Assembly: GCF_017798165.1 (NCBI RefSeq)
Contig: NZ_CP059068.1
Span: 4,526,001 to 4,590,000 of the forward strand
Source: Rhodoferax sp. AJA081-3
Lineage (GTDB): Bacteria; Pseudomonadota; Gammaproteobacteria; Burkholderiales; Burkholderiaceae_C
Length of the DNA: 64,000 bases
Direction: 5' to 3'
The notes under the pieces are model-generated. The model made no database searches. It was given only the letters and a program-made list of their open reading frames with translations, and had not been told where the DNA came from. Each line of letters starts with the position of its first letter. Position 1 is the stretch's first letter. The translations under genes and the position numbers were made by a program. Below are positions 47,289-56,120 of the stretch, one piece after another.

Positions 47289-49556
47289 ATGACCCCTGTT
47301 GTTCTATCCGAGAGTGCCCAGACGGGTGATATCTCTGTCCGTTGGCGCGAAGCCGCGCAATCGCAGCTTCGACCCCATGAGAACGTTCTGGCGGCGCTGG
47401 AGGTTGACCTTGATGCCAAGCTGCATTTTGTGCCCAGTCTGGTGGTCATCACCAACCAGCGCCTGCTCAGCCGGGCCGCCGGTGCCAGCGTCTGGCAGGA
47501 ATGGGCCTACCGCGACGGCCTGGAACTGCGCCACCACGACCACGCCGGTGTAGGCCACCTGAACCTGGTGGATACCAACGGCCTGCTGGCCACCTGGCGC
47601 TTCACCCTGGCGCAAAACCTGCACGCCATTCGCCTGAGCAACCAGTTTCAGGCCGGCCTGGACAGCTACCTGTCTGGCAAACCCCTGGCCCAGGTGCTGC
47701 AAAACGTGTGCCCCAGCTGCAAGGCCCCGCTGGAGCCAGACCAGGAAGAATGCCCCATTTGCACCAAGGTGGTCCACACACCACCGTCCACCTGGACCCT
47801 GTTTCGCCTGTGGCGCTTTGCCAAACCCTACAAGGGCCAACTGATTCTGGGCTTTGTGCTGATGCTCTTGGGCACGGCAGCTCACCAGGTGCCGCCCTAC
47901 CTGACCGCACCCCTGGTCGACAAGGTGCTGATCCCGCTGCAGAGTGGCCAGACCGTACCCCCGGGCACCATTGCTTTTTACCTGGCTGCATTACTGGGTG
48001 CGGGTCTGCTGGCCTGGGTGCTGAGCTGGGGCAAGACCTATGTGCTGGCCCTGGTGTCCGAGCGTATTGCGGCCGATTTGCGCACCACCACCTATGAACA
48101 CCTGTTGAAACTCTCTTTGGAATACTTCGGCGGCAAACGCACGGGCGATTTGTTGTCCCGTGTGGGTAGTGAGAGTGACCGCATTGCCGTCTACCTGTCG
48201 CTGCACCTGACCGACTTTGCCAGTGACGTGGTCATGATTGTGATGACCGCCGTCATTTTGTTCACGATGGACCCTTACCTGGCCATGATCACGCTGGTGC
48301 CCTTGCCCTTTATCGGCTGGATGATCCATTTTGTGCGTTACCGCCTGCGCACAGGCTTTGAAAAAATCGACCGCGTGTGGGGCGAGGTGACCAACGTGCT
48401 GGCCGACACCATTCCCGGCATCCGTGTGGTCAAGGCCTTTGCCCAGGAGCAGCGTGAGGCCAAACGCTTCCGCGAAGCCAACCACCACAACCTGGTCGTC
48501 AATGACCGCATCAACAAGATCTGGTCACTGTTTTCACCCAGCGTGTCGCTGCTGACCGAAATCGGTTTGTTGGTGGTCTGGGCCTTTGGTATCTGGCAGG
48601 TGTCCAACGGCAAGATCACCGTCGGTATGCTGCTGATGGCCATTGCCTACATCAGCCGCTTTTACGGTCGCTTGGATTCCATGAGCCGCATCGTGTCGGT
48701 CACGCAAAAATCGGCCTCGGCTGCCAAGCGCATCTTCGATATCCTGGACCACGTCTCCAGCGTGCCCGAGCCCGCGCAGCCCGTGGCCATGGGCAAGGTG
48801 CAGGGGCGTATTGAGGTGCGCGATGTGGGCTTTCGCTACGGCAACCGCGAGGTGAACCGCGGCATCAACCTAAAGATTGAGCCCGGTGAAATGATTGGCC
48901 TGGTGGGCCACAGCGGCTCGGGCAAAAGCACACTGGTCAACTTGATCTGCCGTTTCTACGACGTGTCTGAAGGTGCGATCCTGGTGGATGGTGTGGACAT
49001 CCGCTCCTATGCCATTTCAGACTACCGCCAGAACATCGGCCTGGTCTTGCAGGAACCCTTCTTGTTCTTTGGCACCATCGCCGAAAACATTGCCTACGGC
49101 AAGCCCGACGCGACACGTGCCGAGATCATTGCCGCCGCACGTGCGGCCCATGCCCACGAATTCATCCTGCGCCTGCCCCAGGGTTATGACTCCATGGTCG
49201 GTGAGCGCGGCCAGGGCTTGTCAGGTGGTGAGCGGCAGCGCATTTCCATTGCACGCGCCTTGCTGATCGACCCCCGCATTTTGATTCTGGACGAAGCCAC
49301 CTCGTCGGTGGACTCCGAGACGGAAAAAGAAATCCAGAAGGCATTGGAGAACCTCGTAAAGGGCCGCACCACGATCGCCATTGCGCACCGCCTGTCCACG
49401 CTGCACCGCGCCGACCGCCTGGTGGTGCTGGACCGTGGCCGCGTGGTGGAAGAGGGGCCGCACGATGTGCTGATGGCCGCCGAGGGCGCCTACTTCAACC
49501 TGTACCAGGCCCAAGCCCGCAATATGGACGTTGACATGGACGCGTCAGACAAATGA
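47289..49556 (+). CDS. Cyanophycin-associated ABC transporter (fused permease and ATPase)
   Basis: The 755-residue protein starts at 47289 (MTPVVLSESA). An N-terminal domain of about 150 residues ends in a zinc ribbon (CPSCKAPLEPDQEECPIC). Next come six membrane spans of the exporter type and an ATPase with Walker A GHSGSGKST, signature LSGGERQR, Walker B ILILDEATSSVD and H-loop AHRLST. It is divergent from cphA' and followed by a DUF1854 gene, a pairing that recurs at cyanophycin loci of betaproteobacteria. The cargo is unknown. The zinc-ribbon N-terminus is unusual for an ABC exporter. Confidence 0.92.
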   Translation: MTPVVLSESAQTGDISVRWREAAQSQLRPHENVLAALEVDLDAKLHFVPSLVVITNQRLLSRAAGASVWQEWAYRDGLELRHHDHAGVGHLNLVDTNGLLATWRFTLAQNLHAIRLSNQFQAGLDSYLSGKPLAQVLQNVCPSCKAPLEPDQEECPICTKVVHTPPSTWTLFRLWRFAKPYKGQLILGFVLMLLGTAAHQVPPYLTAPLVDKVLIPLQSGQTVPPGTIAFYLAALLGAGLLAWVLSWGKTYVLALVSERIAADLRTTTYEHLLKLSLEYFGGKRTGDLLSRVGSESDRIAVYLSLHLTDFASDVVMIVMTAVILFTMDPYLAMITLVPLPFIGWMIHFVRYRLRTGFEKIDRVWGEVTNVLADTIPGIRVVKAFAQEQREAKRFREANHHNLVVNDRINKIWSLFSPSVSLLTEIGLLVVWAFGIWQVSNGKITVGMLLMAIAYISRFYGRLDSMSRIVSVTQKSASAAKRIFDILDHVSSVPEPAQPVAMGKVQGRIEVRDVGFRYGNREVNRGINLKIEPGEMIGLVGHSGSGKSTLVNLICRFYDVSEGAILVDGVDIRSYAISDYRQNIGLVLQEPFLFFGTIAENIAYGKPDATRAEIIAAARAAHAHEFILRLPQGYDSMVGERGQGLSGGERQRISIARALLIDPRILILDEATSSVDSETEKEIQKALENLVKGRTTIAIAHRLSTLHRADRLVVLDRGRVVEEGPHDVLMAAEGAYFNLYQAQARNMDVDMDASDK

Positions 49557-50044
49557 ACGAACAAAGCATTGTGGTTACCAGCGGCTGGACGCTGCAGCGC
49601 GACACCTTTGGCAAGCTGATCCTGACCAACGCGCAGGGCGAGCGTTCGGAGGGTGTGGTGCCGGTGCGGGCCTTCCCCATCCAGTCGCCCGAAGTGGGCA
49701 TCTCCATGGTCGATACCGATGGCCACGAAGTCGCCTGGATCGAATCCTTGGTCGACCTCGCCGAACCTGCCCAGTCGCTGATCCGTACCGAGCTGGCCAG
49801 CCGCGAGTTCATGCCCGTGATCAGCACCATTGTGTCGGTGACCAGTTTCTCGACACCTTGCACCTGGAAGGTGGAAACCGACCGTGGCGACACCGAGTTT
49901 GTGTTGAAGGGTGATGAAGACATCCGCCGCATTGGCACCGCGGGCAGCCTGCTGGTGGCGGATTCACATGGCATCCAGTTCTTGATCAAGGACCAGCTGG
50001 CGCTGGATGCGCGGAGCAAGAAAATTCTGGATCGGTTTTTGTAG
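49553..50044 (+). CDS. DUF1854 family, cyanophycin-associated protein
   Basis: The 163-residue soluble protein has the DUF1854 features GVVPVRAFPIQSPEVGISMVD, REFMPVISTI and TPCTWKVETDRGDTEF. It overlaps the transporter gene by 4 bp and is therefore translationally coupled to it. DUF1854 proteins next to this transporter and cphA genes are a repeated association, but their activity is not known. A long 27-25-27 hairpin begins 19 bp after the stop. Confidence 0.9.
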   Translation: MNEQSIVVTSGWTLQRDTFGKLILTNAQGERSEGVVPVRAFPIQSPEVGISMVDTDGHEVAWIESLVDLAEPAQSLIRTELASREFMPVISTIVSVTSFSTPCTWKVETDRGDTEFVLKGDEDIRRIGTAGSLLVADSHGIQFLIKDQLALDARSKKILDRFL

Positions 50045-50063
50045 ATTGCCGTTGCATCTGGCA

Positions 50064-50142
50064 GCAGAGCTTGGGGCAGTGGTCCCCGCCTCATGGTGTC
50101 AAAGGCCCACAAATCGGCGGGGACCACTGCCCCAAACTCTGC
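50064..50142 (+). repeat. 27-25-27 variable-stem hairpin, copy 3
   Basis: Arms at 50064-50090 and 50116-50142 match at 26 of 27 positions. The 25-nt loop (50091-50115) differs from that of copy 2 at three positions. The arm sequence, including GGGGCAGTGGTCCCC, is unrelated to the other copies. Confidence 0.9.
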
Positions 50143-50244
50143 GGGTGCGATGGGTGAGGCGCGGACACCAAAGGCAGGGATTTGGTCTGAGGGGGTGTGT
50201 AGTCCCCCATTTAAGCCACAGTGCCAAGCCGAATCGTCTCAAGC

Positions 50245-50299
50245 GAAATCGTGCTCTAGCCCCTGTGAAATATAAGCCTATAGCTATAAAAATAATAGC
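50245..50299 (-). repeat. 17-17-8 dispersed repeat, copy 8
   Basis: On the minus strand the head (50283-50299) has a perfect 5-bp stem, the spacer is 50266-50282 and the box CAGGGGCT is 50258-50265 with AGAGC after it. It lies in the gene-poor stretch 50045-50574. Confidence 0.85.
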
Positions 50300-50314
50300 T
50301 ATTGAGACTCCGCA

Positions 50315-50574
50315 AGCGTCAACATCCATTGCCTGGCAATGTCTACATGCACCAAACACCAGCCGCCAAGCTCGCGGCTTAAATCGGTGCCACCACGTCC
50401 TGCCACACCGCCGTGCGGTTGCTCCCGCCGTGTTTGGCCGTGTACAGGGCCTTCGGCGTCGACCTTGTAGGCCCGCTTGTCGTCGCCGTAGTCGACACCA
50501 TAAGCCAGAGCCAGCGCAATGGTCGGAACAGCGAGTATGAGCAGCACCAGCAGGGAAGTGGCGCAAAAGGCGAG
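50315..50574 (-). pseudogene. Remnant joining a membrane-protein fragment to a diguanylate-cyclase 3' end
   Basis: Positions 50315-50452 align without gaps to 51777-51914, the 3' end and downstream flank of the intact diguanylate cyclase, at roughly 87% identity by eye. In that frame it reads ALYTAKHGGSNRTAVWQDVV and then a stop, matching the end of the intact protein. Rightward, on the gene strand just upstream of the cyclase fragment, lies the start of a different hydrophobic sequence (LVLLILAVPTIALALAYG), presumably the truncated third gene of the PadR-HAAS cassette. Neither piece forms a plausible gene. Confidence 0.75.
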
Positions 50575-51135
50575 TCAGGTCTTCATGGCCCGGTTCAAGA
50601 CCTGCAGCACGCGGTGGGTCAGCAAGCCGATGGTCGCCGCCAGCAGGAAGCCGATCGGTGCAAACATGCGGCCGAGCAGCTCGGGCATATCTGGATGCGG
50701 TGCGCCGGTGAAGGCGATGACCACGCTGTTGCCACCGGCAGTCGACCACATGCCCACGGAGTCTTGCCCCAGCAGCTTGACCAGTGCCAGGCCCAGGCAA
50801 AACAGGGCCAGGCCGTAGCCAAAACCCGCCATCGACCAGTACAGGCCGCGCGTCACGCCCCGCTTGACGGTCTGGATCGCGCGGAAGCCCGTGGGCGGCG
50901 GCGTGCCGGCCAGCACATGGGCCACGTAGCGCGATGCCAGTTCACGCGGCGGGCCGAAGCCGGCCAGGATAGCCTCCAGCCCGACCGTCTTGCCCAGCCG
51001 CTCTTGCTGTTCGAGCACGTCGAGCACATGGCTCTCGATTTCGCGGATCACCTCGGCGGCGTCGGCCGGGTCCAGTGGCGCGAGATAGCGAGCCAGGTCG
51101 CGGCTGTAGTCTTGAATCTTCTGTTGCGTGTCCAT
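50575..51135 (-). CDS. HAAS/DUF1700-type membrane protein, partner of a PadR regulator
   Basis: The 186-residue protein has an N-terminal helical HAAS-like domain (DYSRDLARYLAPLDPADAAEVIREIESHV, then GFGPPRELASRYV) followed by two or three membrane segments (near 100-120 and 155-175). Such proteins usually lie beside a PadR regulator and are thought to transmit membrane signals. It starts 1 bp after the PadR stop. The cassette is bounded by two copies of a diguanylate-cyclase gene end. Confidence 0.85.
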   Translation of the reverse strand: MDTQQKIQDYSRDLARYLAPLDPADAAEVIREIESHVLDVLEQQERLGKTVGLEAILAGFGPPRELASRYVAHVLAGTPPPTGFRAIQTVKRGVTRGLYWSMAGFGYGLALFCLGLALVKLLGQDSVGMWSTAGGNSVVIAFTGAPHPDMPELLGRMFAPIGFLLAATIGLLTHRVLQVLNRAMKT

Positions 51136-51136
51136 T

Positions 51137-51520
51137 TCAGTGTCCTTCTTGTGTGCTCTCGCCGCGTTGCGTCGTGCGGCTGATCAATTGCCCGATGTCT
51201 TCGGCCGTCTGCAGCCAGCAGGCGCTCAGACTGGCCAGCCGTTGCAGGCCCTTGCTGCTGAGCTGGTAGTACTTGCGCGGCCGGGTGTCACCCGCTTGCA
51301 CCCATTGGGCGTCCAGCAGGCCATCCCGCTTGAGGCGGTCCAGCAGCGGATACAGCGTGCCTTCGCTGATGGCTGTGGTCGGGAACTCCTGCAACTGGCG
51401 CAGCAGGTCCAGCCCATACAGCGCGCCGCCCTTCAGCGCCGCCAGCACCACCAGCTCCAGCGTGCCCTTGCGCATCTGGACCTGCCAGCGTTCCTGTGAC
51501 TCGTTCTCTTCGTCATCCAT
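51137..51520 (-). CDS. PadR-family transcriptional regulator
   Basis: This 127-residue winged-helix regulator has the PadR core MRKGTLELVVLAALKGGALYG, the recognition region SEGTLYPLLDRLKRDGLL and the wing RPRKYYQLSSKG, followed by a short dimerisation helix. The ATG at 51520 (MDDEENE) is chosen over upstream codons because those would read through a palindromic operator. The regulator probably represses its own operon with the HAAS gene. Confidence 0.92.
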   Translation of the reverse strand: MDDEENESQERWQVQMRKGTLELVVLAALKGGALYGLDLLRQLQEFPTTAISEGTLYPLLDRLKRDGLLDAQWVQAGDTRPRKYYQLSSKGLQRLASLSACWLQTAEDIGQLISRTTQRGESTQEGH

Positions 51521-51537
51521 GACTATGCAATACCTTA

Positions 51538-51558
51538 ATACTATGTAATGCATAGTAT
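51538..51558. promoter_or_regulatory. Palindromic PadR operator
   Basis: ATACTATG (51538-51545) and CATAGTAT (51551-51558) are perfect 8-bp arms around TAATG, 18 bp upstream of the padR start. A half-site, ACTATG, lies at 51522-51527. The layout resembles known PadR sites with ATGT/ACAT-like cores. Confidence 0.65.
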
Positions 51559-51737
51559 ATTGCATCAAAGAGCCTTGTCAAGCGGCGGTGGTCAGGATTT
51601 GCCAGAGCCGTCCATCGACTGGAAGACGTCCCAGCCAGCTGAAGCTCATGGGGCGGAGGGCAAGTAGCGGCAACGCACGCGGCGGACTGGAGTGCTATTG
51701 GATGTCCGCTGGGGCCGCCGACAGATGGCCCATGCGT

Positions 51738-51759
51738 GGGCTCACGAGGTGGTGAGCCC
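51738..51759. repeat. GGGCTCAC/GTGAGCCC hairpin
   Basis: Perfect 8-bp arms with a 6-nt loop lie about 80 bp after the diguanylate cyclase stop on its transcript. There is no T-run. The remainder of 51521-51840 contains the PadR operator and the copied cyclase 3' flank (from 51777), and nothing else I recognise. Confidence 0.45.
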
Positions 51760-51840
51760 GTACGGTCTCAGCTCTCAGCGTCCACATCCATTGCCTGGCA
51801 AGGTCTGCATGCGCCAAACACCAGCCGCCAAACCCGCGGA

Positions 51841-53361
51841 TTAAAACGCTAACACCGCTTCCTGCCACACCGCCGTGCGGTTGCGCCCGCCGTGTTTGGC
51901 CGCGTACAGCGCCTGGTCGGCATGTTTGATCCAGGTTTCGTGGTCGGGGTGCTTGGGGTGGAACATGGCAATGCCCAGGCTCACTGTGAATTGCAGCGCT
52001 GCGGCTCCTTCGGTGGGCACGGTCTGGCCCGCAATGGCCTCGCGGATACGGTCGGCCAGCGTGGTGGCTCCGGCCACATCCACATTGGGCAGTATCAGCA
52101 AAAACTCTTCACCGCCCCAGCGGGCCGATACATCGATGGTACGAATGGACGCGGTGATGGTTTGGGCCACGCGGCGGATCACGGTGTCGCCCACATCGTG
52201 GCCGTGGCTGTCGTTGATGGCTTTGAAATGGTCTATGTCCAGCATGACCAGGGCGGTTGGCTCGGCAAACCGCATGCAACGTTGTGTTTGCTGCTGCAGG
52301 GCCTCTTCCATGGCGCGGCGGTTGAGCAGGTTGGTCAGCATGTCGGTGCGAGAGGCCAGGCGCAGTTCCGCATGGGTGCGCGCCACCTGCTGCAGCAGCA
52401 GGTCGTTGGAGTCGATCCAGTACGTGAAGACGCGGTACCCAAAAAAACCGACAAACACGATGACCACCGCAGACACCCAGTAAAAGGCCCAGGTGGTAGC
52501 GACCAGGGTTTGGGTCGCCTCCAGAAACTTGCCACTGTCACCCGCGCCCAGCGCCTGCCGGACCGCGTTAGTGCCCAGCCACACCGTCGTCATGCCATAC
52601 CCGAGCACGCCCAGGGTGATGAGCAACATCAGCCGCAGGTTGCGCCGCTTGCGGTCGGTGGACTCGGGCTGAAAATACTCGGGGTGTTGGGCCTGCCAGC
52701 GCGCCAGGCGTGGCCAGGATACCGCCAACAGGGGGCCAACAATCAGCACACTTTGCAGAAAACCGCCCAGCCACCACCCCTGCCAAATGGGGAGTGAGGC
52801 CACGGTGTCGATGCGGTTGGTGTGTATCCAGATCAGGGCTCCGGCGGAACTGAAGACCGCACCCACAAACGCAATCAGGATGTAAAAAACCACACTGTGC
52901 ACGGACCGCATGTGCAAAGGCACGGCCACCGCCCGGTAGCTCTGCGACATGACCGCAAAACCCAGCGGGTTGGCAAAGGCAAACAGCAGCGCCCACGGTG
53001 TTGGCATGCCGGCATACAGCGCCAGCGTCAGGGTTGCCACATAACCGGGCACGGCCCCCCAGGCCCAACCAAAACTGAGGGTCCACCACAGGCAGATGAT
53101 GAGGGGCGGGTAGATGGTCAGGTATACCTGCACGCCGGCAAAGGGCAGTGCAATGCCGGACCATTGGTAAACCACGGTGGCCAGCCCCAGGCCCACACTG
53201 GCCAGCAGCGAGGCCAACCAGCAGCCCAGAATCCAGCGTTTTTCCGTCGGACTGCCGTGGCGCAACAGCAGGGGCAGCGTGACGCTGCGATAACGCAGGG
53301 CATCCGGGGATGATGGCCCGGCAGGCGGTGCAGACGGTGCATGCAGCGCCGCGCCTGGCAT
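51841..53361 (-). CDS. Membrane-bound diguanylate cyclase (MASE1-like sensor plus GGDEF)
   Basis: The 506-residue protein has about eight hydrophobic segments in its first 320 residues, resembling a MASE1-type sensor. A GGDEF domain follows with the active site GGEEF and an RTID I-site five residues upstream. It should synthesise cyclic di-GMP in response to an unknown membrane-sensed signal. The ATG at 53361 overlaps the panC stop as TGATG, so expression is coupled to pantothenate genes. A partial copy of its 3' end lies 1.5 kb downstream. Confidence 0.92.
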   Translation of the reverse strand: MPGAALHAPSAPPAGPSSPDALRYRSVTLPLLLRHGSPTEKRWILGCWLASLLASVGLGLATVVYQWSGIALPFAGVQVYLTIYPPLIICLWWTLSFGWAWGAVPGYVATLTLALYAGMPTPWALLFAFANPLGFAVMSQSYRAVAVPLHMRSVHSVVFYILIAFVGAVFSSAGALIWIHTNRIDTVASLPIWQGWWLGGFLQSVLIVGPLLAVSWPRLARWQAQHPEYFQPESTDRKRRNLRLMLLITLGVLGYGMTTVWLGTNAVRQALGAGDSGKFLEATQTLVATTWAFYWVSAVVIVFVGFFGYRVFTYWIDSNDLLLQQVARTHAELRLASRTDMLTNLLNRRAMEEALQQQTQRCMRFAEPTALVMLDIDHFKAINDSHGHDVGDTVIRRVAQTITASIRTIDVSARWGGEEFLLILPNVDVAGATTLADRIREAIAGQTVPTEGAAALQFTVSLGIAMFHPKHPDHETWIKHADQALYAAKHGGRNRTAVWQEAVLAF

Positions 53362-54197
53362 CACACTTCCAGGTTGTCGATCAAGCGGGTCGCACCCAGG
53401 CGGGCCGCGGCCAGCACCACCATGGCGTCACCGGCCTGCGCAGGCTGCAGATCGGCCTGGCGGCGCACGGCCACGTAGTCCGGGCGCCAGCCCAGGTTGC
53501 TGAGGCTTTGCATGGCCTGGGATTCCAGACGGCTGATGCCCGCGGCGTCCAGCACGGTGTTGGTGCGCAGTGCCTCGGCCACGGTCTTCAGCGTGGCCGA
53601 CAACTGAACGGCCTGTTGGCGCTCGGCAGCACTCAAGTAACCGTTGCGGGATGACAGCGCCAGGCCATCCTCGCTGCGTTGGGTCTCGCCACCCACAATG
53701 TTCACCGGCATCGCAAACTGTTTGACCATGTTGCGGATCACCATCAGCTGCTGGTAGTCCTTCTTGCCAAACAGCGCAGTGCGCGCCTGTGTGCACGACA
53801 GCAGCTTCAGCACCACGGTACACACACCAATAAAAAAGCCGGGGCGGAAGTGGCCTTCCAGAATGTCGGCCAGCTCGGTGGGTGGGTGCACCTTGAAGGT
53901 TTGCGGCTGGGGGTACATCTCCGCCTCTTTGGGCGCGAAGACCAGGTCGCAACCGGCTGCCTCCAACTGCTGGCAATCGGCGTCCAGGGTGCGCGGGTAG
54001 GTGTCGAAATCTTCGTGCGGCGCAAACTGCAGCCGGTTTACAAAAATGGTGGACACCGTGATGTCGCCCAGCGGCTTGGCCTGGCGCACCAGGGCCAGGT
54101 GGCCGGCGTGCAGGTTGCCCATGGTGGGCACCACGGCGGGGTGGCGATAGGCGCTCAGGTGGTCGCGCAGATCAGACAGGGTATGGACAAGTTTCAT
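53361..54197 (-). CDS. panC: Pantothenate synthetase
   Basis: PanC joins pantoate and beta-alanine with ATP to make pantothenate. The nucleotide-binding motif [14 protein letters not shown] lies near residue 25, a variant of the family PTMGALHxGH. The KMSKS-like loop follows as SSRNGYLS near residue 180. The length is 278 residues. It lies 10 bp after panB, the preceding enzyme of the pathway. Confidence 0.96.
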   Translation of the reverse strand: MKLVHTLSDLRDHLSAYRHPAVVPTMGNLHAGHLALVRQAKPLGDITVSTIFVNRLQFAPHEDFDTYPRTLDADCQQLEAAGCDLVFAPKEAEMYPQPQTFKVHPPTELADILEGHFRPGFFIGVCTVVLKLLSCTQARTALFGKKDYQQLMVIRNMVKQFAMPVNIVGGETQRSEDGLALSSRNGYLSAAERQQAVQLSATLKTVAEALRTNTVLDAAGISRLESQAMQSLSNLGWRPDYVAVRRQADLQPAQAGDAMVVLAAARLGATRLIDNLEV

Positions 54198-54207
54198 GGC
54201 CGCTGCT

Positions 54208-55107
54208 TCACCATGCGTGTAGGCTGTCGTCGGGGAAGCTGCCGTTTTTGACGGCGGCTACATACGCCTCAAACGCGCCGCGTATGGTGCTGGCATCGTC
54301 CATGAAGTTGCGCACAAATTTCGGGTTCTTGCCCAGGTTCAGGCCCAGCATGTCGTGCATCACCAGCACCTGGCCTGCCGTGCCCTTGCCGGCGCCTATG
54401 CCAATGGTGGCGCAGTGCACCAGTTCGTCGGTGAGTTCTTTGGACAGCGGTGCGGGCACCATCTCCAGCACCAGCATGCTGGCGCCGGCGTCTTGTAACT
54501 CATGCGCCTGGCGCTTGAGCAGGTCGGCGCTGACCTGGGTCTTGCCCTGCACGCGGTAGCCGCCCAGCGAGTGCACCGTCTGGGGTGTGAGCCCCAAGTG
54601 GGCGCAAACCGGAATGCCGCGTTCCACCAAAAAGCGAACAGTCTCGGTGGTCCAACCACCGCCTTCGAGTTTGACCATGTGGGCACCGGCCTGCATCAGA
54701 ACCCCAGCGCTACGAATGGCTTGCTCTTTGGACTCCTGGTAGGAGCCAAATGGCAGGTCACCAATCAGCCAGGCCGTGGCCTGTGCGCGGCGCAGGCCGC
54801 GTGACACCATCTCGGTGTGGTAACGCATGTGCTCCAGCGAGACGCCCACCGTGGTGTGCAGGCCCTGGCAGACCATGCCCAGCGAGTCACCCACCAGAAT
54901 GCTGTCGATGCCCGCTGCATCCGCCACCGCCGCAAAGGTGGCGTCGTAGGCGGTGATCATCGTGATTTTTTCGCCCCGGGTGCGCATCTCTGCCAGGCGT
55001 GGCAGGCTGATGGGCTTGCGGCTGGGCATGGGGGATGCGGGTGGCAAGGTGCCGTAAGGCGTGGCGTGCAGCGCAGCTGCGTTGCTGTCAGGTGTTTGTT
55101 GTGTCAT
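54208..55107 (-). CDS. panB: 3-methyl-2-oxobutanoate hydroxymethyltransferase
   Basis: PanB makes ketopantoate from 2-oxoisovalerate and methylene-tetrahydrofolate. Conserved segments include [18 protein letters not shown] (Mg-binding), VKLEGG and [21 protein letters not shown]. The protein is 299 residues, with about 30 extra N-terminal residues before SLPRLAEM. A start at the internal ATG at 55029 (MPSRKP) would give the usual length. It is upstream of panC in the scpA-panB-panC order. Confidence 0.96.
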   Translation of the reverse strand: MTQQTPDSNAAALHATPYGTLPPASPMPSRKPISLPRLAEMRTRGEKITMITAYDATFAAVADAAGIDSILVGDSLGMVCQGLHTTVGVSLEHMRYHTEMVSRGLRRAQATAWLIGDLPFGSYQESKEQAIRSAGVLMQAGAHMVKLEGGGWTTETVRFLVERGIPVCAHLGLTPQTVHSLGGYRVQGKTQVSADLLKRQAHELQDAGASMLVLEMVPAPLSKELTDELVHCATIGIGAGKGTAGQVLVMHDMLGLNLGKNPKFVRNFMDDASTIRGAFEAYVAAVKNGSFPDDSLHAW

Positions 55108-55185
55108 GGGGGAGGAAGGTTCCGGTGACGGTTTGGGGACGTGATCGGGCGAATACTAACCGTATCGCAGTCAACGTGCTGCTGT

Positions 55186-56043
55186 TTACGTGGGAGAGTA
55201 CGCCAGCCGCACGTAGATAGGCGCAAAGGCCTCGGCCTGGGTGATTTCGATCAGAGTTTCCTTGGCCAATTCCAGCAGGGCGATAAAAGTGACCACCAGC
55301 ACCGGCGCGCCACTCTCGGGGTCAAACAAATCCTCAAAGCCCACAAAGCGCCGACCCTGCAAACGCTTGAGCACCATGCCCATGTGTTCCCGCACCGACA
55401 GCTCTTCGCGGGTGATCTTGTGGTGCTGGACCAGCTTGGCGCGCTTCAAAATGTCGCGCCACGCCTCTTGCAAATCGACCACATGCACGTCGGGGAAACG
55501 CGGCACCAGGGACTGTTCGATGGTGATCTCGGCCTTCAAAAAATCGCGGCCAAACTGGGGGATGGCATTCAGGCGGGCCGCGGCCAGTTTCATCTGCTCG
55601 TATTCGATCAGGCGGCGCACCAGCTCGGCGCGCGGGTCTTCGGCCTCTTGTCCCTCGGCCACCTTCTTGGGCGGCAGCAGCATGCGCGATTTGATCTCGA
55701 TCAGCATGGCTGCCATCAGCAGGTATTCGGCCGCCAGCTCTAGGTTGCGCTTGCGGATCTGGTCCACATAGACCAGATACTGCTTGGTCACGCTGAGCAT
55801 GGGAATGTCCAGAATATTGAAATTCTGCTTGCGGATCAGGTACAGCAGCAAGTCCAGCGGGCCTTCAAAGGCCTCCAGAAAGACCTCCAGCGCGTCCGGC
55901 GGGATGTACAAATCCTGCGGCATCGCAAACAGCGGCTCGCCATACAGGCGCGCCACGGCAATGTGGTCTACCACCTGCGGCATGGCCGGCAGTATGGCCA
56001 GATCGGCATCGGGTTCGCCGACAGTGGGGGTGACTTGCGTCAT
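55186..56043 (-). CDS. scpA: Segregation and condensation protein A
   Basis: ScpA is the kleisin subunit bridging SMC heads in chromosome condensation. The 285-residue protein has the family core FEGPLDLLLYLIRKQNFNILDIPM and a charged middle region. The C-terminal winged-helix part contains VTFIALLELAKETLIEITQ. No scpB or smc is in the window. A dispersed repeat begins 6 bp upstream of the start. panB follows after 78 bp. Confidence 0.95.
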   Translation of the reverse strand: MTQVTPTVGEPDADLAILPAMPQVVDHIAVARLYGEPLFAMPQDLYIPPDALEVFLEAFEGPLDLLLYLIRKQNFNILDIPMLSVTKQYLVYVDQIRKRNLELAAEYLLMAAMLIEIKSRMLLPPKKVAEGQEAEDPRAELVRRLIEYEQMKLAAARLNAIPQFGRDFLKAEITIEQSLVPRFPDVHVVDLQEAWRDILKRAKLVQHHKITREELSVREHMGMVLKRLQGRRFVGFEDLFDPESGAPVLVVTFIALLELAKETLIEITQAEAFAPIYVRLAYSPT

Positions 56044-56049
56044 GGGTAT

Positions 56050-56102
56050 GCTATCGAAGCAATAGCAAAATCGTCATATTCGACGGGGGCTAGAGCCTGA
56101 TT
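56050..56102 (+). repeat. 17-17-8 dispersed repeat, copy 9
   Basis: The head GCTATCGAAGCAATAGC (56050-56066) has a perfect stem. The spacer is 56067-56083 and CGGGGGCT is 56084-56091, followed by AGAGCCTGATTT. It occupies most of the gap upstream of scpA. Confidence 0.9.
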
Positions 56103-56120
56103 TGGCTTATAGACTAGGGT

